Source: Alteribacter lacisalsi
Lineage (GTDB): Bacteria > Bacillota > Bacilli > Bacillales > Salisediminibacteriaceae
Length of the DNA stretch: 64,000 nucleotides
Reading direction: 5' to 3'
NCBI RefSeq assembly: GCF_003226345.1
Contig: NZ_PDOF01000003.1
Coordinates: forward strand, 248,001 to 312,000
The position numbers were made by a program, and so were the translations under genes. Numbering within the stretch: position 1 is the first letter of the stretch; each line of letters begins with the position of its first letter. Below the pieces are notes generated by a model. The model was given only the letters and a program-made list of their open reading frames with translations, was not told the DNA's origin and searched no databases. Shown piece by piece: positions 52,883-61,245 of the stretch.

Positions 52883-53833
52883 TTAATAACCTGCCGCTTT
52901 AGTGTTGCTCTTAGTGTCCCCATCCTCATTTTCCCAATGGATAGTCATAGTGTTGCCAGTATCCACAATGTAGAAGGATGCCCCCGGAGTAGCAAGATGG
53001 TGTCCACTACCGCCTCCTGCCTGAGTCCAGTTTACAGATACGTCAAAGGCATTAGGGTTAGTTACACGCCATACACGCTCACCTTCTGCCGTCTCTTTGT
53101 CAGGGTGTCCGTCCATCATGAACGTAAGATTAAGGTTCTCAACAGTGATGTCACCATCAGATACGCCGTCTAGAGAAGTTTCAAGCGCCTCTGCTAGTTC
53201 ATCAGCATCCATAGGGTTCAAGCCTTCAGTTTCTTCCTTGATCTTTGTCATATAGTTTTCAAGCTCTGCAACTTTGTCATTTGCTTTCGTTAGCTCTGCT
53301 TCAAGGCGATCTACCTCATCCTGGCTAAGATCGTAGTCAGCAAGTAGCTCATCGTACTCTGATTGTAACTGTACAAGACTAGCCTGCGTAGATTCAAGTT
53401 CTGCTGTTACAGTTGCAAGTTCTCCTTCAAGACCTTTGATCTCAGCGTTAAGTGAGACAATCGTGTCATTAGCTTCACCTAGCTCACTTTGAAGTTGATC
53501 TCTTTCAGCAGTTAGAGAGTCAACTTGACCTTCTAAGTATGCTTTGATGTTTTCTAAGTATGTCTTATTCCCTTGAAGAGTTTGAATCTGAATTGCCATT
53601 GCATCAATCTGTGCGTTAGCTTCTGCGATAGTTGAGTTAGCTTCACCTTCCAGATCACCTAGAGCATTTGCTAAAGCTGTTTCATTCTGGCTGAAAGAGA
53701 ACACCTTATCTCTCAGTTCATCAAACAAGTCCTTAGCATCTTCAATCGTTTGTTCGCCTGTAAATACCAGTGTACCCCCTGCTACTACTGCACCTGCAAT
53801 ACCCACTCCTGCTACCTTCAACCCAATACCCAT
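52883..53833 (-). CDS. Membrane-anchored or exported coiled-coil protein, unknown
   Basis: 316 residues. The N-terminus GLKVAGVGIAGAVVAGGTLVF is one Gly/Ala-rich hydrophobic segment (anchor or signal). A long heptad-rich coiled coil follows (about residues 50-210, with ELGEANDTIVSLNAEIKGLE and similar), then an 80-residue C-terminal domain with RVWRVTNPNAFDVSVNW and GGGSGHH that looks beta-rich. I do not recognise a family. It uses codons that look less GC-rich than neighbours. The start at 53833 follows AAAGGGAGAG. A surface stalk is one possibility (inference). Confidence 0.65.
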   Translation of the reverse strand: MGIGLKVAGVGIAGAVVAGGTLVFTGEQTIEDAKDLFDELRDKVFSFSQNETALANALGDLEGEANSTIAEANAQIDAMAIQIQTLQGNKTYLENIKAYLEGQVDSLTAERDQLQSELGEANDTIVSLNAEIKGLEGELATVTAELESTQASLVQLQSEYDELLADYDLSQDEVDRLEAELTKANDKVAELENYMTKIKEETEGLNPMDADELAEALETSLDGVSDGDITVENLNLTFMMDGHPDKETAEGERVWRVTNPNAFDVSVNWTQAGGGSGHHLATPGASFYIVDTGNTMTIHWENEDGDTKSNTKAAGY

Positions 53834-54282
53834 TTGAATCTCTCCCTTTTTTTGTATATTTTTTTGCTTTAACAGAGTTAAAACAATTGAAACCCCTTTA
53901 AACAATTACTAAGTGCAGCATCCACGTAACTAAAGACCGGTCTTATTAACTGCAAAACTCTCTCTACTTTGGAATCGGAGGTCAACACAATGATCAGCAA
54001 AGATTCTAGTTCAAAAAGGCTGTAATTCCACCCGTGTTACATAGGCTTATCAGCCCAAAAAAGTCTCAAACTCGAGATCATCCTGCTTATACACCTTTTC
54101 CTCCATCTTTTGTATTGGTTCTTTATAACGAATGACCCAACAGTTGTAAGTGTACGTTATAAAGAACATCAACGCAACACTTTTTCCGAATTTTCTATAA
54201 TTTTCTTTGTAAAGCGTTTGTAAATACTGTTAAATAGAGGATTTAACGCCAGTGGAAAAGTTCATTATAAAGAACTTACTGT
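53834..54282. other. AT-rich intergenic region with TTATAAAGAAC repeats
   Basis: GTTCTTTATAACG (54118-54130) and CGTTATAAAGAAC (54155-54167) are perfect inverted copies; a third copy, CATTATAAAGAAC, is at 54263-54275. An 11-codon frame (ATG 53990, stop 54023) has a good GGAGGT site and could be a leader peptide. No other gene is seen. Confidence 0.5.
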
Positions 54283-54311
54283 GAAGTGGGGACGGTTCTC
54301 ACTTCGCATTT
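54283..54311 (+). repeat. Single REP half upstream of the acetyltransferase
   Basis: Forward half GAAGTGGGGACGGTTCTCAC followed by TTCGCATTTG. There is no partner within 500 bp. Confidence 0.85.
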
Positions 54312-54401
54312 GTCTGACGTCAAACACGAACAGCAACGCTTCTCCGCCTCGCACGTGCTATGATGATTGATATTGGTTTGTTCAGTCTGGAGGTTTTAGC
54401 A

Positions 54402-54857
54402 GTGGAAGATTTGAGAATTTGCCCAGTCGATGAGGGTAACTGGCGACAGCTGATTGCCCTTGAACCAGCAGAGAGGCAGAAGCGTTTTATCGAGAGTAAT
54501 CACGTTTCTCTTCTGGAATCGGTCTTTGATAAAGAAAACAGCTGGACATGCTACGGCCTCTTCAGGGGCGAAACAGCTGTTGGTTTTATGATGATCGGTG
54601 CAGAGAACAGCGAGGAGGGTTACATCTGGCTCGACCGCTTTATGATCGACAAAAATCATCAAGCCCAGGGGCTTGGCAGCGCCTTCGTACAAAAAGCAAT
54701 CGACTACATTACCGCTCATTTCGACGTCAGCGAAATCGTGCTGAGTGTGACAAAAGAAAATGAGAAGGCCAAACAGTTCTACGAAAAGCAGGGCTTCATC
54801 AATTCCGGACTGATTGACCCTGAATACGATGAAGAAATCTTCACCTACCGAATGTGA
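54402..54857 (+). CDS. GNAT-family acetyltransferase, polyamine-type
   Basis: 151 residues. The acetyl-CoA loop is NHQAQGLGSAFV, preceded by YIWLDRFMIDK and followed by SVTKENEKAKQFYEKQGF, the ordered GNAT motifs A and B. The pattern WLDRFMID...GLG is shared with BltD/spermidine-type acetyltransferases. The GTG at 54402 lies eight bases from GGAGG; the ATG at 54360 has no ribosome site. The TGA stop is followed within three bases by a REP copy. Confidence 0.83.
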   Translation: MEDLRICPVDEGNWRQLIALEPAERQKRFIESNHVSLLESVFDKENSWTCYGLFRGETAVGFMMIGAENSEEGYIWLDRFMIDKNHQAQGLGSAFVQKAIDYITAHFDVSEIVLSVTKENEKAKQFYEKQGFINSGLIDPEYDEEIFTYRM

Positions 54858-54922
54858 CGCGGGGACGGTTCTCACTTTGCATTTCCCCCGGGAAAATGCA
54901 AGACGAGAACCGTCCCCGCTTG
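54853..54922. repeat. Compact REP pair (REPIN)
   Basis: Forward half 54853-54884 and reverse half 54894-54922 are separated by about ten bases (CCCCCGGGA). This is the tightest pair in the window; the two halves can fold into one long hairpin. It begins at the acetyltransferase stop. Confidence 0.9.
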
Positions 54923-55025
54923 GCATGCCCACTTGGCATTCCCGCCAGGCATTTGCTTTACTTTCGGCCTGCTTAGTTCTATTGTTAGATAGTAGCGCTA
55001 TTTTGATCGGATTGGAGCGATTGGG

Positions 55026-56387
55026 ATGCCGATAGATATGACTGAAAATGAAATTCAGCTCGCGATCATCCAGGTGCTTCAGGAGGGCAAGAAACGGGCC
55101 TTTCAGGAGATTATGGATGAGCTGCAGCCGTATGATATGTTCTGGCAGTACAATGAACTGCCGCGAAAACACAAATACAAGTACCTTTCCTACCTCTCTC
55201 TCAGGCAGCTGACGGAACTTATGAACGAGCTGGAAATGGATGACCGCCTCGATGTTCTTCAAAAGCTCGGTGTCGAGCGTTCCACAAAGGTGCTCGATCT
55301 GATGGAAAACGACGAGCTCGCCTCGTTCATGTCGGAGCTCGATGAAGACAAGATGGAAGAGATTCTTACGGAAATGAAGGATGAAGAATCAGAAGTCGTA
55401 CAAAGCCTTCTTGAATACCCCGCCGAAACGGCCGGACGAATCATGAACAACCGGTACGTGTGGATCAGAAAGCACTTCACGATCGGGGAAGCGGTGGAAA
55501 AGCTGAAGGATTTCGTTGAGTACGCCGAGTACCTCAACTACCTTTACGTGATTGACGAGGAAAAAAAGCTCGTGGGCGTTGTATCATACCGGGATCTGCT
55601 TCTCGGTGATGCCCAGGAAAAAATTGAAGACGTAATGTACAGCCGGGTCGTCAAAGTGGACGTCAACACGGACCAGGAGGAAGCGGCGAAAATCATCAGC
55701 CGGTACGACTTTGTCTCCCTCCCTGTTGTAACGGAAGATGACACACTCGCAGGCGTTATCACGGTTGATGACCTGATTGATGTCGTGATTCAGGAAGCAA
55801 ACGAGGACATCGAAAAGCTTTCCGCCTCCGGTAAATCGATTGATTTTAATACGAAGCCGCTCGTGGCAGCCTCCCGCCGCCTTCCGTGGCTCGTCATTCT
55901 TCTTTTTGTTGGCCTTGTGTCCGGCGGGATCATCAGCGGATTTGAAGATACACTTGATGCTGTAGTGGCACTCGCCTTCTTTATGCCGATGATCGCTGGA
56001 ATGACCGGGAACACCGGGACCCAGTCACTGGCCGTCGTTGTCCGCGGTCTCGTATCTGAAGATCTGAGCTTCCCTCAGGTGGCCCGCCTTATCTTTCGGG
56101 AACTGCGGGTAGGGATTTATATCGGAATTGCATGCGGAATTTTGATTACAATTATCGCGTATTTCTGGCAGGGGGATATGACCCTCGGCCTCGTTGTCGG
56201 AAGCTCACTGCTTCTGACACTTATCATCGGGACCCTTGCCGGAACAATCATCCCGCTGATTCTTTACAAGCTCAAAGCCGACCCTGCCATCGCGTCCGGT
56301 CCGCTTATCACGACCATCAATGATATCCTGTCCCTTCTCATCTACTTTGGGATTGCCACCGCCGTTCTCGTCAACATCTCAGGGTGA
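55026..56387 (+). CDS. mgtE: Magnesium transporter MgtE
   Basis: 453 residues. Order: N-terminal helical MgtE domain (about 20-125, with acidic Mg-sensing residues), two CBS domains (about 135-250; RDLLLGDAQEKIEDVMYSRVVKVD), a plug helix, then five membrane segments with FMPMIAGMTGNTGTQSLAVVVRGL, the pore motif. It mediates regulated Mg2+ uptake, closed when cytoplasmic Mg2+ is high. GGAG is ten bases before the ATG. The stop is followed by a REP pair. Confidence 0.94.
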   Translation: MPIDMTENEIQLAIIQVLQEGKKRAFQEIMDELQPYDMFWQYNELPRKHKYKYLSYLSLRQLTELMNELEMDDRLDVLQKLGVERSTKVLDLMENDELASFMSELDEDKMEEILTEMKDEESEVVQSLLEYPAETAGRIMNNRYVWIRKHFTIGEAVEKLKDFVEYAEYLNYLYVIDEEKKLVGVVSYRDLLLGDAQEKIEDVMYSRVVKVDVNTDQEEAAKIISRYDFVSLPVVTEDDTLAGVITVDDLIDVVIQEANEDIEKLSASGKSIDFNTKPLVAASRRLPWLVILLFVGLVSGGIISGFEDTLDAVVALAFFMPMIAGMTGNTGTQSLAVVVRGLVSEDLSFPQVARLIFRELRVGIYIGIACGILITIIAYFWQGDMTLGLVVGSSLLLTLIIGTLAGTIIPLILYKLKADPAIASGPLITTINDILSLLIYFGIATAVLVNISG

Positions 56388-56396
56388 AGCGGGGGT

Positions 56397-56531
56397 AAAG
56401 CGGGGACGGTTCTCACGTGACATAGTTTAAATACAGCTAAGACCGCAGCATCGTGCTGCGGTCTTAGCTGTATCTATTATTCTTCCAAACCAAAACATTA
56501 GAAGATGCAACGCTAGAACCGTCCCCACATC
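56397..56531. repeat. REP pair bracketing a terminator, convergent genes
   Basis: Forward half 56397-56422 follows the mgtE stop; reverse half 56503-56531 overlaps the TGA of nagB. The terminator lies between. Confidence 0.88.
56431..56473. terminator. Bidirectional terminator inside the REP pair
   Basis: ATACAGCTAAGACCGCAGCA pairs with TGCTGCGGTCTTAGCTGTAT, a perfect 20-bp stem with a 3-base loop. It serves mgtE and nagB. Confidence 0.92.
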
Positions 56532-57255
56532 ACATTTTGGAGGCGGCTTGTTTGTCTGCGATGACGAGTACCTGGGGATGGGACTGGAGGGCGGTGACCG
56601 GTACTTTTTCGGTTTGAGGGCCGCTGAAGAGTTCCTTCAGGGCATCCGCTTTCCCTTTTCCCGAAGCGATCAGCAGAATCCGGCGGCTTTTCATAATTGT
56701 GGAGATTCCCATCGTAATCGCCCGGCGGGGCACATCATCGAGACTGGGGAAAAAACGGGCATTGGCTTTTCTCGTCGATTCCACCAAGTCAATGACATGA
56801 GTGGACTGGTTAAAGGGCGTACCCGGCTCATTAAAACCGATGTGACCGTTATTACCAACTCCCAGCAGCTGAATATCCGTCCCACCCAGCGAGTTTATCA
56901 GCTGCTCATACCTTCTGCATTCAGCAGCAAGATCCTCTGCCATCCCATCTGGGAGGTGTGTCTGATCCTTTGGAATAGCCGTATGCTGAAACAAATGCTT
57001 TTCCATATAGCTGTGGTAACTGTTCGGATCCGATGGACTGAGACCGATATATTCGTCAAGATTCACTGTATGCACATGGTCGAGGGGCTTTTTTGCACGA
57101 TTCAAACGTGAAGAAAGGATCTTATAGGTCCGAACAGGGGTCCCACCAGTAGCGAGACCGAGGACTGCTCTTTGCTTTTCCCCTATGACATCATAAAGTA
57201 CAGATGCTGCTTTTTCGCTCATCTCTTCAGCATCATCTACAATCAGCAGCTCCAT
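56530..57255 (-). CDS. nagB: Glucosamine-6-phosphate deaminase
   Basis: 241 residues. It converts glucosamine-6-phosphate to fructose-6-phosphate and ammonia. GLATGGTPVRTYKIL, VNLDEYIGLSPSDPNSYHSYM and LLGVGNNGHIGFNEPGTPF carry the phosphate-binding and catalytic residues. Last gene of nagK-nagA-nagB, 18 bases after nagA. The TGA overlaps a REP copy. Confidence 0.95.
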   Translation of the reverse strand: MELLIVDDAEEMSEKAASVLYDVIGEKQRAVLGLATGGTPVRTYKILSSRLNRAKKPLDHVHTVNLDEYIGLSPSDPNSYHSYMEKHLFQHTAIPKDQTHLPDGMAEDLAAECRRYEQLINSLGGTDIQLLGVGNNGHIGFNEPGTPFNQSTHVIDLVESTRKANARFFPSLDDVPRRAITMGISTIMKSRRILLIASGKGKADALKELFSGPQTEKVPVTALQSHPQVLVIADKQAASKM

Positions 57256-57273
57256 CGCTTCTCCCCCTCTCCC

Positions 57274-58443
57274 TTATCCATATACCTTCCGGCCGGCCAC
57301 ATATGTCTCCAGAACTTCAAAGTCTTCATCCAAAATCACAAAGTCTGCGTCCTTCCCCGCGTCCAGACTTCCTTTTTCCCCCTCAATACCCAGCTGTTTT
57401 GCCGGGTTAAAGGCGGCCATCCGGACTGCTTCCTCAAACGAACAGCCGGTGAATGCAATCATATTCCGGACTGCTTCATTCATTTTCAGGATACTTCCAG
57501 CAAGCGTGCCGTCCCCGAGCGTCGCCTGTCCGTTTTTGACGGTCACGTCCTGGCCTCCAAGCTGGTAGGTTCCTTCGCCCATTCCTTTGGCTCTCATCGC
57601 ATCCGTAATCAGGATGATTCCATCCGCCCCTTTTTGCCTGTAGGCGAACTTCAACATTGACGGGGCAATGTGGATGCCGTCGGCGATGACCTCCGCCGCA
57701 ATTTCGGCATGAAGCAGAACGCCGCCAGCGGTTCCCGGGTCCCGGTGATGGATGCCCCGCATCCCATTAAACAGGTGCGTCGCGTGCCGCACACCCCGCT
57801 CAATGCTGCGGACCACCTCTTCGTAGTGAGCATCCGAATGCCCGATGGAAGGGATCACCCCCGACTCGTGCAAAAATTCCACCAGCCCTTCCTCATCTTC
57901 TTCCGGTGCAATAGTGACAAGACGGATCCGGCCGCCTGAAGCCTCCTGAAATTTTTCAAATAAAGCAATATCCGCTTTCCTGATAAACTGTGCCGGCTGT
58001 GCACCAGCCCGTTTTTCTGAAATAAATGGTCCTTCCAGGTGCACGCCAAGCAGGTTTGCCCCAGTTCGATCCGTCTGTTCCGAAACGCGGCGGCAGACCC
58101 TGAGCGCTTTCATTTTTTCCTCCGGTGTCTGGGTCAGGGTAGTGGCTAAAAAAGACGTGCTCCCTTCTGCAGGAAGGACTCGCTGCATTTTTCCCAGCGC
58201 CTCTTCCGTTCCGTCCATCACATCTGCATTGGCCGCCCCGTGGATATGGAGATCAATGAAGCCGGGAACGATGCGCGCAGGGGTGCTGAATGTCACTGTA
58301 CGGATTTCCTCTCGCGCATCAAGATCGTCTGCAAAACCGACAGACGCAATCTGTCCCAAATCTGTTATTTTCATATAAGGATCGCGGATCGTCCTCCCGG
58401 GTGTATAGAGAGTGGCATTTTTAAAAACGATTGCCCGGGTCAT
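57274..58443 (-). CDS. nagA: N-acetylglucosamine-6-phosphate deacetylase
   Basis: 389 residues, amidohydrolase fold. GFIDLHIHGAANADVMDGT holds the N-terminal metal ligands, HLEGPFISEKRAGAQP the metal Glu, IGHSDAHYEEV and RHATHLFNGMRGIHHRDPGTAGG the His ligands, and LITDAMRAKGMGEG the catalytic Asp. It removes acetate to give glucosamine-6-phosphate for nagB. It sits between the kinase and nagB. Confidence 0.95.
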   Translation of the reverse strand: MTRAIVFKNATLYTPGRTIRDPYMKITDLGQIASVGFADDLDAREEIRTVTFSTPARIVPGFIDLHIHGAANADVMDGTEEALGKMQRVLPAEGSTSFLATTLTQTPEEKMKALRVCRRVSEQTDRTGANLLGVHLEGPFISEKRAGAQPAQFIRKADIALFEKFQEASGGRIRLVTIAPEEDEEGLVEFLHESGVIPSIGHSDAHYEEVVRSIERGVRHATHLFNGMRGIHHRDPGTAGGVLLHAEIAAEVIADGIHIAPSMLKFAYRQKGADGIILITDAMRAKGMGEGTYQLGGQDVTVKNGQATLGDGTLAGSILKMNEAVRNMIAFTGCSFEEAVRMAAFNPAKQLGIEGEKGSLDAGKDADFVILDEDFEVLETYVAGRKVYG

Positions 58444-58473
58444 GTGAGCGCCTCCTTCCTGACCAGGTAACTC

Positions 58474-59439
58474 CTACTCCAAACCAGCCTCCCTGCGCAA
58501 AAAAGCAGCCGCGCCTTCAGCCGGTGTGCACGCAGGAAAAACATTAACTACACTTAGGTTCTGCCTCTGGTATTCTTCTTCGAGTACCGGCGCAATCCAG
58601 TCGTTCCGGTTAAACAGCCCCCCTGCCAGTACGTGGCGTACGGTATTTCCGCTGGCCATCTCGTCGGCGAACAGCCGGCGGATCAATGTGCTGCTCTGGT
58701 CGGCAAGGTGCCGGGCTTCGGTTTTTATGATCCGGGCAGCCCCCGTGTCCCCTGCGTCAGCAGCGTTGAACAAGGCTCCAGTCAAACCTGCCACTCTTGT
58801 CCTGCCTTCCGCCGGGTCCCCATACACCCAGGTGAGGAGCCCGTCGCGATCGGCACACTTTATTCGATCGAGGATCGTGGAAGTCAGTCCGGACAGTTCC
58901 CCATAACCTTGGTCCAGTTCACGAAGCGCATGCTGCAGCGCCCGCTGGCCCATGGCAAAGCCGCTTCCCGGGTCACCGGCCAGGTAGCCCCATCCCCCAC
59001 AGCGCCCTTCCTCCCCTTTTTGATTAATCCCGTAGGAAAAAGAGCCGGTTCCGGCGATAGTCACCACACCGGATTGCCCTCTGGTGCCGCTATAGAGAGC
59101 GGTCACTCCGTCGTGAGAAGCGGTGATCTGAATGCGTGCTGCATGTTCGCCAAAAAGATCCGGCGCCTGCCTGTCCCATTCCGTGGTCCAGCGGGAAATG
59201 TCATTCTTTCTGCCAAGCCCGGCAATGCCTGCAAATATGTAAACATTCTTCTTCCCATAGGAAGGAAGTGCGGCAAGAAGCCCCGCCGTCAGCTCTCCTG
59301 CCCGCTTTACGGAGACGGTGATTGTGCTCGCGCTCGGGTTCGTTGACGACGTAAATTTCCGGGAAAGTACGTTTCCCTCTAAGTCAGTTACCACCCCTTC
59401 AGTTTTCGTTCCGCCTCCGTCAATTCCGATGAACAGCAT
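58474..59439 (-). CDS. N-acetylglucosamine kinase (BadF/BadG family)
   Basis: 321 residues. FIGIDGGGTKTEGVVTD is the phosphate-1 loop of the sugar-kinase/HSP70 fold, IAGTGSFSYGIN the phosphate-2 loop, and CGGWGYLAGDPGSGFAMGQRAL the hallmark of BadF-type N-acetylglucosamine kinases. It phosphorylates free GlcNAc inside the cell, feeding nagA, so the pathway here works on unphosphorylated amino sugar, for example from wall turnover. First gene of the operon. Confidence 0.88.
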   Translation of the reverse strand: MLFIGIDGGGTKTEGVVTDLEGNVLSRKFTSSTNPSASTITVSVKRAGELTAGLLAALPSYGKKNVYIFAGIAGLGRKNDISRWTTEWDRQAPDLFGEHAARIQITASHDGVTALYSGTRGQSGVVTIAGTGSFSYGINQKGEEGRCGGWGYLAGDPGSGFAMGQRALQHALRELDQGYGELSGLTSTILDRIKCADRDGLLTWVYGDPAEGRTRVAGLTGALFNAADAGDTGAARIIKTEARHLADQSSTLIRRLFADEMASGNTVRHVLAGGLFNRNDWIAPVLEEEYQRQNLSVVNVFPACTPAEGAAAFLRREAGLE

Positions 59440-59813
59440 CAGTCAGCGCCTCCTTTCGATTTCAGCCGGACCTTGGGCTGGAAAAACAGCCTGGCGCGAC
59501 GATCCTGAACCCTTCCTGTAAAAGAGCCCGAATCTCTGTTCCGCCCGTGTCCTTTGACTTGAGTATACCTGGGATTGAAACGAAACACCAATAAATTAAT
59601 AGAATAATTAAAATTTTGTTTCAAAAAGGGTATTGTTCTTGTTTTGCAAAGTGAGAACCGTCCCCACTTTGCACGCTGTTCTCTAGTATATCACCTGGCG
59701 AAATTTGATTTGGGAATGTGATTTGGGGACGGTTCCCACATGACATTTTCCATGTAGTCAATTGCGTCAGCACGTATCGTCAAGCAGCGGTATTTTTAAT
59801 CTACATATATGAT
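59440..59813. other. nag promoter region with REP halves
   Basis: A leftward -10 TATACT (reads AGTATA at 59562-59567) has TTGGTG as an 18-base-spaced -35. An inverted pair TTGAAAC (59575-59581) / GTTTCAA (59618-59624) upstream could bind a regulator. Two REP halves follow. No gene is supported. Confidence 0.5.
59641..59748. repeat. Divergently oriented REP halves
   Basis: Reverse half 59641-59674 comes first, forward half 59717-59748 second, the opposite order to all other pairs. The forward copy is diverged (GGTTCCCACATGACAT). Confidence 0.82.
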
Positions 59814-59843
59814 AAAAAGCCGTTCTCAGCCATGGCTGGACGG
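59814..59843 (-). terminator. Terminator of the DUF4190 gene
   Basis: On the minus strand GCCGT...ACGGC with inner AGCCATGGCT pairing is followed by TTTTTATC. Confidence 0.65.
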
Positions 59844-59933
59844 CGAATTGAAGCGTATGATGTTTTTCACACTGCGTCTCCTGTAGTTCTGTCTTACTGA
59901 TCAGGTTAGAGGCATCGTTCTTGCTGCCTGCAC

Positions 59934-60224
59934 TTAATATATGGTTGCCCAGCCGAGTGAAAGAATAAACAGGACGACCATAATGGCGTACAGAACTGTG
60001 GCAATTATGCTGCACGTCAGGCCACCCACAGCCAGCCCCCTCCCCCCCTCTGAAGACACTTTAATCTCCTTCAGTGCCGACTTGGCAAGCACAATTCCGA
60101 TGATCCCTGTAATCAGTCCCACATACGGAAGAATCAGGGACACAATCCCAAGCACCAGGGAGGTCACCGCCTTACCATTCACTTTCTCCTTAACAACACC
60201 CGCACTCTCGCCTATCTCCTCCAC
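59934..60224 (-). CDS. DUF4190-type small membrane protein
   Basis: 96 residues from a GTG (behind GGAGAGGGG). Two membrane segments (TSLVLGIVSLILPYVGLITGIIGIVLA and GLTCSIIATVLYAIMVVLFILSLG) flank a basic loop, ALKEIKVSSEGGRGLAVGG, the DUF4190 layout. The role is unknown. The frame stays open upstream, but that part is encoded by a REP copy and is unlikely to be protein. Confidence 0.7.
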   Translation of the reverse strand: MEEIGESAGVVKEKVNGKAVTSLVLGIVSLILPYVGLITGIIGIVLAKSALKEIKVSSEGGRGLAVGGLTCSIIATVLYAIMVVLFILSLGWATIY

Positions 60225-60305
60225 CCCCTCTCCAGCTTTATAAAAACAAGGCAGCAGCACTGCGCGGCTGCTAATCAGATGTTTATGCGGATCCGCCGCA
60301 AAAAT

Positions 60306-60456
60306 GTTAAGTGGGGACGGTTCTCGTTTTGCATTTGTTATAAAGGACTGTCTTGACGCGACACACAAAAAGCCGCAGCACCATAAGGAGCACTGCGGTC
60401 AGGATTTATCGGGTAATAGCCACCAAAATGTAACGTGAGAACCGTCCCTACTTTAC
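60306..60456. repeat. REP pair bracketing a terminator
   Basis: Forward half 60306-60338, reverse half 60427-60456. The reverse half contains the TAG stop of the unknown gene at 60448. The terminator at 60367-60399 lies between. Confidence 0.88.
60367..60399 (-). terminator. Terminator of the 234-residue gene
   Basis: On the minus strand ACCGCAG pairs with CTGCGGC and is followed by TTTTTGTG. Confidence 0.78.
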
Positions 60457-61152
60457 CTTGCTTTCGAGGAAGAGGTTTGCGGTCTGGCCGGCCAATGCGG
60501 TGCTGTGGCTGATGTCAAGGGTCTGGTACATGTGGGTCAGATGGGTGTGCCATTCCTCTCGGGTTGTCTCCCTATGAGAGTCGTCGTCGATGAAATACAC
60601 GTTGATGAGCCAGGTGGGAATGTTGAGTTTCTTGTTGAGGAGATACAGGTAGGCTAGGCGATTGGCGTACTGGTAGTAATGCTGAGTCCAGACTTTCAGA
60701 GCGGCCCGGGAGCCGAACTCCGCCTGCACCATACGGAGGGTGCTTTCAATTTTATCAATACTCGCAGGTGCCTTTGCCGTTGATTTCGAGCTCGTTTCCG
60801 GGATGTTCGCTTTTGCCTCAACTAAAATAAAGCCATCAATACCCGCCCGTCCTTTGATGACAGCCAGCCCATCCCATACCGGTCCGCCGGACGGCCAGTA
60901 TTGGCGGATCGTGTCCACCAACTGTTTGCTTTGCCCCGCGTCGTAATGATCCAGAAAATCATCACGATATTCACGGTAATTATTGCTTTCCAGCGGTGAT
61001 TTCCAGACCGGCTTGGCCCCAACCTCCCGGAAAGCGAGCAAAGAAGGAGAAGCCTCAAACAGACAGTCGGCCAGGCCCTTCTCATCTTTATTAACCCACT
61101 TCCCCAGCAGCATCCGGCTTCCTTTGTCAGCTTTAACATCTGCATTCACCAT
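60448..61152 (-). CDS. Unknown protein with PD-(D/E)XK-like motif
   Basis: 234 residues, soluble, no signal peptide. WDGLAVIKGRAGIDGFILVEAKAN has the Asp-then-E-x-K arrangement of PD-(D/E)XK nuclease folds (D near residue 93, EAK near 112). The C-terminal half has HYYQYANRLAYLYLL and a hydrophobic strand TWLINVYFIDDD. I do not recognise a named family; a nuclease-like or degenerate-nuclease role is inference. The start follows AAGGAGG. The stop TAG is formed by the edge of a REP copy. Confidence 0.6.
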   Translation of the reverse strand: MVNADVKADKGSRMLLGKWVNKDEKGLADCLFEASPSLLAFREVGAKPVWKSPLESNNYREYRDDFLDHYDAGQSKQLVDTIRQYWPSGGPVWDGLAVIKGRAGIDGFILVEAKANIPETSSKSTAKAPASIDKIESTLRMVQAEFGSRAALKVWTQHYYQYANRLAYLYLLNKKLNIPTWLINVYFIDDDSHRETTREEWHTHLTHMYQTLDISHSTALAGQTANLFLESKVK

Positions 61153-61170
61153 TCATCAACCTCCTTTTTG

Positions 61171-61244
61171 TAAGTTGGGGACGGTTCTCGTTTTGCATTT
61201 TGATATGTGGATGTTACGCCTTGCCGGAACCGTCCCCAAATTGC
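61171..61244. repeat. REP pair
   Basis: Forward half 61171-61200, reverse half 61211-61244, diverged (GCCGGAACCGTCCCCAA). The reverse half begins at the stop of the 55-residue gene; the forward half lies in the 5' untranslated region of the 234-residue gene. Confidence 0.82.
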
Positions 61245-61245
61245 A

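Noticed and set aside
54396-55262. 288-codon leftward open frame spanning the acetyltransferase and mgtE start
   Set aside because: It is antisense to two well-supported genes, passes through a REP pair, has no family resemblance and no ribosome site.
60225-60368. N-terminal extension of the DUF4190 gene containing NAKREPSPLN
   Set aside because: It is also translated REP sequence; the family N-terminus begins close to the GTG at 60224.
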